The notes under the pieces are model-generated. The model did no database searches. It saw nothing but the letters and a program-made list of their open reading frames with translations, and was not told where the DNA came from. A stretch of DNA of 24,882 bases from CAYFPS01 sp964345075 (lineage in GTDB: Bacteria; CAIWAD01), in the NCBI GenBank assembly GCA_964345075.1, contig CAYFPS010000032.1, forward strand, positions 1-24,882, given 5' to 3'. Made by a program: the position numbers and the translations under genes. Positions 15,768 to 22,435 of the stretch are shown one piece after another (position 1 is the stretch's first letter; the number at the start of each line of letters is the position of its first letter).

Positions 15768-16538
15768 ATGGATCTAGCAACCATCATCGGACTCGTATTA
15801 GGTTACGGTCTCGTCATTTTCGCCATCGCATCCAAGCCCGGTGCTGGCTTCTTTGTCGACGTTGGCTCGATGATGATCGTAATGGGCGGTACCCTTGGCG
15901 CCCTGATGATGAGCTTCCCGATGGAGCAGGTCAAGACCCTCAACGCCACCTTCATGAAGTTCATGTTTCACCGCGAGCCTGGCGCGCAGGAGACCATCAG
16001 TGCGCTGGTGACCATTGCTGAAAAGGCTCGCCGCGAAGGCATTCTGGCCATCGAGCAGGGGCTGGAGCAGATTGACGATGAATTCATGAAGGACGGGCTG
16101 CGTCTGGCGGTGGACGGCACCGAGCCGGAAGTGATCAAGGCGATCATGGATATCGAGCTGTCCAGCCTGGAAGAGCGTCATCAGATGGGCGCCTATGTCT
16201 GGATGCAGATTGCCACCTACGCACCGGCCTTCGGCATGATCGGTACCCTGATCGGCCTGATTCAGATGTTGCAGGCCCTGGATGATCCTTCCAAGATCGG
16301 CCTTGGCATGGCCACCGCCCTGATCACGACCATGTATGGCGCGCTGATCGCGAACCTTCTGGGCATGCCTGTCTCCGGCAAGCTGGCCGTGCGCTCCAAG
16401 GAAGAAATCGCGCGCAAGACGATGATCATCGAGGGCATTCTTTCCATTCAGAGTGGTGATAACCCGCGTCTGGTGGCCGAAAAGCTCAAGACCTTCCTGC
16501 CGCCTGTCATGCGGGAACTCGAAGCCAGCAAGGAATAA
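15768..16538 (+). CDS. motA: Flagellar motor stator protein MotA
   Basis: A 256-residue inner-membrane protein that with MotB forms the ion-driven stator. Four membrane segments are visible (about residues 4-22, 30-50, 145-170 and 180-200), with a large cytoplasmic loop between the second and third that contacts FliG. Signature sequences are DVGSMMIVMGGTLGALMMSF, APAFGMIGTLIGLIQML and GMATALITTMYGALIANLL. The coupling ion cannot be decided by eye. The ATG at 15768 follows the FliA-type promoter but has a poor Shine-Dalgarno match. It is 3 nt upstream of motB. Confidence 0.96.
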   Translation: MDLATIIGLVLGYGLVIFAIASKPGAGFFVDVGSMMIVMGGTLGALMMSFPMEQVKTLNATFMKFMFHREPGAQETISALVTIAEKARREGILAIEQGLEQIDDEFMKDGLRLAVDGTEPEVIKAIMDIELSSLEERHQMGAYVWMQIATYAPAFGMIGTLIGLIQMLQALDDPSKIGLGMATALITTMYGALIANLLGMPVSGKLAVRSKEEIARKTMIIEGILSIQSGDNPRLVAEKLKTFLPPVMRELEASKE

Positions 16539-16541
16539 GTC

Positions 16542-17225
16542 ATGGCGCGCTCGAAGAGCAAGCCGCCAGAGGCACCCACCGCTCCCGGCTGGATGACCAC
16601 TTATGGCGACCTGATGAGTCTGCTGCTGGTCTTCTTCATTCTGCTTGTCAGCTTTTCCACCATGGAGATCGTCAAGTTCCGCAAGGCGATGGGCAGTCTG
16701 CGTGGTGGCGAAGGCGTCATGGAGCCCAACACTGGCCAGACCGTCATCGAGCGTGAAGCCGTTGAGAGCGAAGAGTTCGAAGAAGCGCTCGACGAGCTGA
16801 TCGAAAAACTGGAAGAGTTGCAGCTGACCGAGGAAGTCCGCGTGTACTGGGACAGCAAGGGCGTGCGTTTTGTCCTGCAGGATGAAGTGCTCTTTCCACC
16901 AGGCCGCTCGGAGATTCAGCCTCGCTACTTGAATGTGCTCGAGTTGATCGTCGATGTGATCAAGACGCTCAAGGTCGAAGAGCTGCAGGTAGAGGGCCAC
17001 ACGGACGACACGCCCATCCGCACCCAGCGCTTTCCGTCCAACTGGGAACTGAGCGTCGCGCGCGCCGTCAGTGTTTTGCGCTACATGGAATCCACCCGCA
17101 TTGTTGAAGAACGCCGTCTGGCCGCACACGGTTATGGCGAGTACCGCCCCTATGTCCCCAACGACAGCCCCTCCAACAAGGCCAAGAACCGACGGGTCGA
17201 GCTCTACGTGCTGAAGCAGAAGTAG
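16542..17225 (+). CDS. motB: Flagellar motor stator protein MotB
   Basis: A 227-residue stator subunit anchored to peptidoglycan. A short cytoplasmic tail leads to GWMTTYGDLMSLLLVFFILL, in which Asp23 is the ion-binding aspartate of the channel. A linker and plug region follow, then a C-terminal OmpA-like peptidoglycan-binding domain (about 110-225) with VEGHTDDTPI, NWELSVARAVSVLRYM and NDSPSNKAKNRRVEL. AAGGAA precedes the ATG. It is the last flagellar gene in the window; fliL, fliM, fliN and the export-gate genes that often follow in this order are absent here. Confidence 0.96.
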   Translation: MARSKSKPPEAPTAPGWMTTYGDLMSLLLVFFILLVSFSTMEIVKFRKAMGSLRGGEGVMEPNTGQTVIEREAVESEEFEEALDELIEKLEELQLTEEVRVYWDSKGVRFVLQDEVLFPPGRSEIQPRYLNVLELIVDVIKTLKVEELQVEGHTDDTPIRTQRFPSNWELSVARAVSVLRYMESTRIVEERRLAAHGYGEYRPYVPNDSPSNKAKNRRVELYVLKQK

Positions 17226-17234
17226 CTGATAGCC

Positions 17235-17262
17235 GTTAGGCGTTAGGCGTTAGTCGTTAGCG
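17235..17262. repeat. Heptad array in reverse orientation (GTTAGGC-type x4)
   Basis: Four consecutive 7-bp units: GTTAGGC, GTTAGGC, GTTAGTC, GTTAGCG. This is the reverse complement of the TAACGCC heptad seen at 128-190 and 17404-17504. It starts 10 bp after the motB stop codon. Confidence 0.85.
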
Positions 17263-17263
17263 G

Positions 17264-17281
17264 TTCCCGCATTTGTGGGAA
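17264..17281. repeat. Short hairpin TTCCC...GGGAA
   Basis: TTCCCGC-ATTT-GTGGGAA forms a 7-bp stem including one G-T pair, with a 4-nt loop. It is similar in style to the TCCCGAT...ATCGGGA palindromes at 24609-24656. It might serve as a weak terminator for the mot transcript, but no T-tract follows. Confidence 0.5.
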
Positions 17282-17403
17282 TGAGTTGGGTGACGGCTGC
17301 CCCGCTATCAACCGCTGTTCCCGACAGAGTTCCCGATAGCGAATTGTGTAAATGTCCAAGCTCCCAGACAACTAACCCCCCTGAATTGCTAACTGCTGCC
17401 TGC

Positions 17404-17504
17404 TAACGCCTGACGCCTAACGCCCGTCATCCCCGCGAAAGCGGGGACTGACGCCTAACGCCTAACGCCTGACGCCTGACGCCTAACGCCTAACGCCTGA
17501 GGCC
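17404..17504. repeat. Heptad array (TAACGCC/TGACGCC), 11 units, interrupted
   Basis: Three units (17404-17424), a 24-bp interruption, then eight units (17449-17504). Units alternate between TAACGCC and TGACGCC, with the last being TGAGGCC. Related heptads TGCTAAC and TGCTGCC precede in the same phase from 17387. Confidence 0.93.
17425..17448. repeat. REP-like palindrome inserted in the heptad array
   Basis: A 24-bp segment containing CCCCGC-GAAA-GCGGGG, a perfect 6-bp stem with a GAAA tetraloop, preceded by CGTCAT. It interrupts the heptad array exactly between units. Palindromes of the form CGTCAT-CCCCGCGAAAGCGGGG occur as dispersed elements in many bacterial genomes, which suggests an insertion. 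Confidence 0.7.
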
Positions 17505-17521
17505 TGCCAACCGTCCACCTT

Positions 17522-17551
17522 TTGTCCATAGTTTGCGGAAAGCCCTATCAA
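17522..17551 (+). promoter_or_regulatory. Weak candidate promoter of the yceI-like gene
   Basis: TTGTCC at 17522-17527 and TATCAA at 17546-17551 with an 18-bp spacer, about 45 bp before the ATG. The match is mediocre and the assignment tentative, but the gene stands alone and needs a promoter in this interval. Confidence 0.3.
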
Positions 17552-17595
17552 TGTTACCTTGAACTAACTTTTTACTCAAACGGGGAGATCGAAAA

Positions 17596-18177
17596 ATGAA
17601 GACCATGCTGCTTGGCATGACCGTGGCCCTGGCCACTGCCGCCACTGCAACCGCCGCGGACAGCTATGCCCTGGACAAGAGCCACTCCAACATCGGCTTC
17701 GAAATCAGCCACATGGTGATCAGCGATGTGGAAGGTGAGTTTGGCGACTATGCAATCCATCTTGAGCTGGACACGGAAAACCTGAGCGCTTCCAGCGTGC
17801 ACGCCGTGATTCAGACGGCCTCGATCGACACGGACAACGCCGACCGTGACGATCACCTGCGCAACGAAGACTTCTTCAATGTGGCCACCTATCCCACCAT
17901 GGAGTTCAAGAGCACGAGGATCATGGAGAAGGGCGGCGACTGGGTGGCTGTCGGTGACTTCACCATGCTGGGTGTCACGAAGCAGATCGAGCTCGACTTC
18001 GAACTGAGCGGCCCGATCCAGGATCCCTGGGGCAATACCCGCGTCGGCACCGAGGCTTCCACCACGATCAATCGTCAGGACTTCGGCATGAGCTGGAGCA
18101 ATGCGATGGACACCGGCGGCCTGATGGTTGGCAATGATGTCGAAATCGAGATCAAATTCGAAGCCATCCGCAAGTAG
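17596..18177 (+). CDS. YceI-family periplasmic lipid-binding protein
   Basis: A 193-residue secreted protein with a clear signal peptide (MKTMLLGMTVALATAATATA, cleavage about residue 21). Next comes the YceI barrel: YALDKSHSNIGFEISHMVIS, then SIDTDNADRDDHLRNEDFF, MEFKSTRIMEKGG, FTMLGVTKQIELDFEL, and a closing DVEIEIKFEAIRK. YceI proteins are lipocalin-like and bind isoprenoid-type lipids in the periplasm; physiological roles are poorly defined. GGGAG lies upstream of the ATG. The gene is monocistronic, with a strong terminator 17 nt after the stop. Confidence 0.93.
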   Translation: MKTMLLGMTVALATAATATAADSYALDKSHSNIGFEISHMVISDVEGEFGDYAIHLELDTENLSASSVHAVIQTASIDTDNADRDDHLRNEDFFNVATYPTMEFKSTRIMEKGGDWVAVGDFTMLGVTKQIELDFELSGPIQDPWGNTRVGTEASTTINRQDFGMSWSNAMDTGGLMVGNDVEIEIKFEAIRK

Positions 18178-18194
18178 TTCAGACAGACTATGCC

Positions 18195-18230
18195 AAGAGC
18201 CCGCTGACCATGGTTGGCGGGCTCTTTTGT
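18195..18230 (+). terminator. Intrinsic terminator after the yceI-like gene
   Basis: AAGAGCCCGC (18195-18204) pairs perfectly with GCGGGCTCTT (18217-18226) around a 12-nt loop, followed by TTGTT. The 10-bp stem with a T-rich run 17 nt after the stop codon is a standard rho-independent terminator. Confidence 0.88.
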
Positions 18231-18357
18231 TATCTGAATAGTGTCAGATTTGTGTAAAGATACAGTATTCTATTAAAATATTTGACGACTTGTCTTCCAG
18301 TATAATTTTGCGCACATTGCCTGCCGATGATCAAGCGAAATCCATTCTGGAGTGAAC
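18231..18357 (+). promoter_or_regulatory. AT-rich promoter region of the pdh operon
   Basis: The stretch 18240-18310 is strikingly AT-rich compared with its surroundings. A perfect TATAAT is at 18301-18306. The nearest TTGACG (18282-18287) is only 13 bp upstream, too close for a normal sigma-70 pair. A second possibility is TTGTGT at 18260-18265 with TAAAAT about 18 bp downstream. I can support a promoter region but not a single start site. No riboswitch or clear operator palindrome is visible. Confidence 0.5.
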
Positions 18358-21075
18358 ATGGACGATCAGCTGAAAGAACTTGAGAATCAGGAATGGCGTG
18401 ATTCGCTGGATGCCGTCATGGCTGAAGGCGGGGCCGAGCGCGTGGTTGAACTGCTACGCATGCTGGAAACCCACGCCCGTCGCCACGAGGTGCAGGTTCC
18501 GTTTACGGCCCGTACGCCCTATATCAATACAATCGGCCTGGCCGCCCAGCCGCCCTACCCGGGAAATCGCGAGCTGGAAAGGCGCATCAAGAGCATCATC
18601 CGCTGGAACGCCATGGCCATGGTCGTTCGTTCGAACCGTGAGCTCCCTGGCATTGGTGGTCATATTTCGACCTATGCCAGCGCGGCCACGCTCTACGAAG
18701 TGGCTTTCAATCACTTCTTCCGTGGGCCGGGCAAGGAGCAGGATGCCGACATGGTCTGGTTCCAGGGCCATGCCTCGCCCGGAATCTACGCCCGTGCTTT
18801 TCTGGAAGGCCGACTGGAGCAGCGCAAGCTGGAGAACTTTCGGCGCGAGCTGGATCCCGATGGCGGTCTGAGCAGCTATCCCCATCCCTGGCTCATGCCC
18901 GAGTTCTGGCAGTTTCCGACGGTCTCGATGGGCCTGGGGCCGATCAACGCGATCTATCAGGCGCGCTTCAACCGCTATCTGGAAGACCGCGGCCTGAAGA
19001 AGGCCAATGGACGCAAGGTCTGGGCTTTTCTGGGTGATGGCGAAACCGATGAGCCGGAGGCGCTGGGTGCGATCACCCTTGCCGCCCGCGAAAAGCTGGA
19101 CAACCTGATCTTCGTGATCAATTGCAACCTGCAGCGGCTGGATGGCCCTGTGCGCGGCAATGGCAAGATCATTCAGGAGCTTGAAGCCGCCTTCCGCGGT
19201 GCGGGCTGGAATGTGATCAAGGTCATCTGGGGTAGCGAGTGGGACGCGCTGCTTGCCCAGGATGAAGATCAGGTGCTGGCTCGCCGCATGGAAGAACTGG
19301 TGGATGGCGAAAGCCAGAAGCTGTCGACCGAAGGCGGTGCCTACATTCGCGAGTACTTCTTCGGCAAGGATCCGCGACTGCTCAAAATGGTCGAACACCT
19401 TTCGGACGACCAGCTGCGGCGCATGAAGCGCGGCGGACACGACCCGCAGAAGGTATACGCGGCTTATGCTGCTGCCATGGTCCACAGCGGGCAGCCCACC
19501 GTGATTCTGGCGCAGACCGTCAAGGGTTATGGTCTGGGCGAGGCCGGCGAAGGCAAAAACATTACCCATTCGCAGAAGAAGCTGAACGAAGACGAGCTGC
19601 GTGAGTTCAGGGCGCGCTTCGGGATTCCCATCGCTGACGATCAGATTGCCGAAGCCCCTTTCTACAAGCCGGAAGAGGACAGCCCCGAGCTCGCTTACCT
19701 CCTCAAGCGTCGTGAAGAGCTGGGCGGCTTCCTGCCTCAGCGCAGTGTCAAGGCGCCGCGCATCAAGAGTCCTGGCAACGAGGTTTTCGCCGAATTTCTG
19801 ACGGGAACCGATGGCCGCGAGGTCTCAACGACCATGGTCTTCGTGCGCATGCTGAGCAAGCTGCTTCGGGACAAGGATGTGGGCAAACTGATTGTGCCGA
19901 TCGTACCGGACGAGGCCCGCACCTTCGGCATGGAGGCGCTCTTCAGGCAGTGCGGCATTTACAGTCATGTGGGTCAGCTCTACGAGCCGGTCGATGCGGG
20001 CAGCCTCTTGTATTACAAAGAGGCGCGCGACGGCCAGATCCTTGAAGAAGGTATCACGGAAGCAGGCTCGATGGCTAGCTTCATTGCTGCAGGCACGGCC
20101 TACGCCAGTCATGCAGTGAACACGATTCCCTTCTTTGTGTATTACAGCATGTTCGGATTCCAGCGCATTGGCGATCAGGCCTGGCTGGCTGCGGACATGC
20201 GCTGCAAGGGTTTCATGATCGGCGGCACCAGCGGGCGCACGACTCTGGCCGGAGAAGGCCTGCAGCATCAGGATGGCCAGAGCCACCTGACAGCCCTGTC
20301 CATTCCCAACCTGATGGCTTACGATCCCGCCTATGCATTTGAGCTGGCCGTGATTCTGCAGGACGGTATCCACCGCATGTACGAGAAGCAGGAAGACATC
20401 TTCTACTACGTGACGGTGATGAACGAGAACTACGCCATGCCGCCGATGCCGGGCGATCAGCGCGAAGGCATTTTGAAGGGCCTCTATCTCTTCCGTGATG
20501 CGGCTACGGGCTTGAAGCAGGACAAGGCAGCGGCCAAGGCCGCGGGCGAAGCGGCACCTGCGGCACTTAAGAAGGGCGCGGCTCGCGTCAGGCTGCTTGG
20601 TTCCGGCAGTATCCTGAACGAGGCGCTCAAGGCCCAGAGCCTCTTGCGTGATCACTTTGGTGTTGCGGCCGAGGTCTACAGCGCGACCAGCTGGAAAGAG
20701 CTGCGCCGCGAGGCGATGGAATTCGAGCGCATAAATCGCCTGAATCCCGACGACAAGCCTTTGATCAGTCATCTGGAGAGTGTTCTGGGTGGGGACAACA
20801 CACCCGTGATCGCCGCCAGCGATTACATGCGCGCCATTCCGGATTCCATCGCCCGCTGGGTGGATGCGCCCTTTGAAAGTCTGGGCACCGAAGGTTTTGG
20901 CCGCAGTGAAGGCCGTGATGAGCTGCGTGATTTCTTTGAAGTCAGTGCCGCGCATATCGCTTTTGCCGCGCTCTCCCTGATGGTGCGTGAAGGAGGCCTG
21001 AAAGGCATCAAGCTGAGTCAGGCCCGTGATACACTGGGAATTCAGCCGGACAAGGCGAATCCCTTCAGGGACTAA
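18358..21075 (+). CDS. aceE: Pyruvate dehydrogenase E1 component, homodimeric type (AceE)
   Basis: A 905-residue thiamine-diphosphate enzyme that decarboxylates pyruvate and transfers the acetyl group to the lipoyl arm of E2. It is colinear with enterobacterial AceE (887 residues). The N-terminal block contains RTPYINTIGL and GHISTYASAATLYEVAFNHF. The ThDP/Mg motif begins GDGETDEPE (Gly226-Asp227-Gly228) and continues to FVINCNLQRLDGPVRGNGKI. Later come GLGEAGEGKNITHSQKKLNE, ITEAGSMASFIAAGTAYASH and TLAGEGLQHQDGQSH. A small Ala/Lys-rich insertion (about residues 725-745) is unusual. GGAG lies 6-7 nt before the ATG at 18358; a GTG two codons earlier is too close to it. It is 10 nt upstream of aceF. 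Confidence 0.97.
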   Translation: MDDQLKELENQEWRDSLDAVMAEGGAERVVELLRMLETHARRHEVQVPFTARTPYINTIGLAAQPPYPGNRELERRIKSIIRWNAMAMVVRSNRELPGIGGHISTYASAATLYEVAFNHFFRGPGKEQDADMVWFQGHASPGIYARAFLEGRLEQRKLENFRRELDPDGGLSSYPHPWLMPEFWQFPTVSMGLGPINAIYQARFNRYLEDRGLKKANGRKVWAFLGDGETDEPEALGAITLAAREKLDNLIFVINCNLQRLDGPVRGNGKIIQELEAAFRGAGWNVIKVIWGSEWDALLAQDEDQVLARRMEELVDGESQKLSTEGGAYIREYFFGKDPRLLKMVEHLSDDQLRRMKRGGHDPQKVYAAYAAAMVHSGQPTVILAQTVKGYGLGEAGEGKNITHSQKKLNEDELREFRARFGIPIADDQIAEAPFYKPEEDSPELAYLLKRREELGGFLPQRSVKAPRIKSPGNEVFAEFLTGTDGREVSTTMVFVRMLSKLLRDKDVGKLIVPIVPDEARTFGMEALFRQCGIYSHVGQLYEPVDAGSLLYYKEARDGQILEEGITEAGSMASFIAAGTAYASHAVNTIPFFVYYSMFGFQRIGDQAWLAADMRCKGFMIGGTSGRTTLAGEGLQHQDGQSHLTALSIPNLMAYDPAYAFELAVILQDGIHRMYEKQEDIFYYVTVMNENYAMPPMPGDQREGILKGLYLFRDAATGLKQDKAAAKAAGEAAPAALKKGAARVRLLGSGSILNEALKAQSLLRDHFGVAAEVYSATSWKELRREAMEFERINRLNPDDKPLISHLESVLGGDNTPVIAASDYMRAIPDSIARWVDAPFESLGTEGFGRSEGRDELRDFFEVSAAHIAFAALSLMVREGGLKGIKLSQARDTLGIQPDKANPFRD

Positions 21076-21085
21076 AGGAGACCGC

Positions 21086-22426
21086 ATGAAATCCATGTTT
21101 CATCTGCCCGATCTGGGCGAGAATATCGAAGCAGGAGACCTCGTCGGCATTCTGGTCTCTGTGGGTGATGTTGTATCACAGGACCAGCCACTGCTGGAGC
21201 TGGAAACCGACAAGGCTGTTGTCGAAGTACCTGCCGGCTTCAGTGGCAAGGTGCTGGAGCTTCACATCAAGGAAGGCGATCGACTGGCCGTCGGAGCTGC
21301 AATCCTGACATACGAAAGCGAAGCTGCAACAGAAGAAGATGTTGCGGCTGCTGCGGAAGAAGCTCCCGCTGAAACAGCTTTACCCAAAGAAGAGCCGCAG
21401 GCGGCAGTGGCCCAGGAAGCAAAGCCTGAAGCTGTCAACCAGCCAGCGCCGCAGGCTACCATGGCTCCTGCGCCAGCTAAGGCCCAGACAGCATCAGGAA
21501 TTCCGGTTCCGGCATCACCAACTGTTCGTCGTCTGGCCCGCGAACTGGGTGTCGAGATCGCCAGCGTTAAAGGATCGGGACCGGCCGGTCGCATTTCACG
21601 CGAAGACGTCAAGCTGCATGTCAAGGAGCTCCTTAGCAGGGGCAAGGATCAGGTTTTGACTGGCGGCGGCAGCGCTTTGCCGGCAGAGGAACTGCCTGAT
21701 TTCAGCCGCTTTGGCGAAGTGGAACGCGTGCCCATGAGCAATGTGCGCCGCGCCACCGCGCGGCAGATGTCCCGCAGCTGGCTGCTTGCACCCCGTGTGA
21801 CACAGCAGGACAAGGCCGACATTACTCATCTGGAAGAATTGCGTGGCAAGCTGCAGAAGAAGCTGGACAAGCAGCTGGGCAGCGAAGCGCCGCGTATCAC
21901 GGCCACTGCCATTCTGATCAAGGTTCTGGCCAGCGCGCTCAAGGCTTTTCCGCAGTTTAATGCAGCAATGGACACGGCCAATGATGAGCTGGTGCTGAAG
22001 GACTATGTCCACATTGGAGTGGCTGTGGACACGGAACGTGGACTGCTTGTTCCCGTGATACGAAATGCGGATCAAAAGGGGATTGTGGAGATTGCGCAGG
22101 AGCTGACCGAGCTGTCAGCCCGGGCCCGCGCCCGCAAAACCAGCATGGAAGAAATGCAGGGTGCCTGTATCACGCTGACCAATCTTGGCGGCATTGGCGG
22201 AACCACCTTTACGCCCATTGTCAACCATCCTGAAGTGGCCATTCTGGGCGTTGCACGCTCTTCGATGGAGCCGGTCTGGGATGCTGCGAGCGCCAGTTTT
22301 CTGCCGCGTCTGATGCTGCCGCTGGCGCTCTCTTATGATCACCGCGTGATCGATGGCGCCGACGGTGCGCGCTTTGCCCGCTGGATCAGCGAGGCGCTGG
22401 AAGAACCACTGTTGCTGGCACTGTAG
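21086..22426 (+). CDS. aceF: Dihydrolipoamide acetyltransferase, pyruvate dehydrogenase E2
   Basis: A 446-residue core enzyme that moves the acetyl group from lipoate to CoA. It has one N-terminal lipoyl domain (about 1-78) with the lipoylated lysine Lys43 in ELETDKAVVEVP. An Ala/Pro/Glu-rich flexible linker follows (about 85-140). The peripheral-subunit-binding domain is at about 143-180 (SPTVRRLARELGVEI, GSGPAGRISREDV), and the catalytic acyltransferase domain runs to the end with DHRVIDG (catalytic His419, Asp423). E. coli has three lipoyl domains; one is common elsewhere. AAAGGAG precedes the ATG, and a longer in-frame extension into aceE is rejected. It lies between aceE and lpd with 9-10 nt gaps. 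Confidence 0.96.
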   Translation: MKSMFHLPDLGENIEAGDLVGILVSVGDVVSQDQPLLELETDKAVVEVPAGFSGKVLELHIKEGDRLAVGAAILTYESEAATEEDVAAAAEEAPAETALPKEEPQAAVAQEAKPEAVNQPAPQATMAPAPAKAQTASGIPVPASPTVRRLARELGVEIASVKGSGPAGRISREDVKLHVKELLSRGKDQVLTGGGSALPAEELPDFSRFGEVERVPMSNVRRATARQMSRSWLLAPRVTQQDKADITHLEELRGKLQKKLDKQLGSEAPRITATAILIKVLASALKAFPQFNAAMDTANDELVLKDYVHIGVAVDTERGLLVPVIRNADQKGIVEIAQELTELSARARARKTSMEEMQGACITLTNLGGIGGTTFTPIVNHPEVAILGVARSSMEPVWDAASASFLPRLMLPLALSYDHRVIDGADGARFARWISEALEEPLLLAL

Positions 22427-22435
22427 GAGGGAGCC

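Larger units (their letters stand above)
17226..17595. other. Gene-free repeat region between motB and the yceI-like gene
   Basis: No gene is supported in these 370 bp. It contains four heptads of GTTAGGC type (17235-17262), a hairpin at 17264-17281 (TTCCC...GGGAA), two direct TTCCCGAYA half-sites (17318-17343), heptads of TGCTAAC/TGCTGCC (17387-17407), the main TAACGCC/TGACGCC array broken by a palindrome (17404-17504), and a short AT-richer leader before the yceI-like gene. No T-tract terminator for motB is seen. The two heptad arrays are in opposite orientation and could pair in RNA. Confidence 0.8.

Noticed and set aside
15798..17129. Minus-strand open frame of 443 codons opposite motA-motB
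   Set aside because: Shadow frame caused by GC-rich codon usage of motA and motB; His/Gln-rich composition with no recognisable domain.
17264..17281. Intrinsic terminator of motB
   Set aside because: There is a hairpin but no following T-tract, so it is listed as a repeat only.
18282..18306. Standard sigma-70 promoter TTGACG...TATAAT
   Set aside because: The spacer is only 13 bp, too short for the pair to work together; reported only as a general promoter region.
19825..21096. Minus-strand open frame of 423 codons opposite aceE
   Set aside because: Antisense shadow of a highly conserved gene; no start signal or domain.
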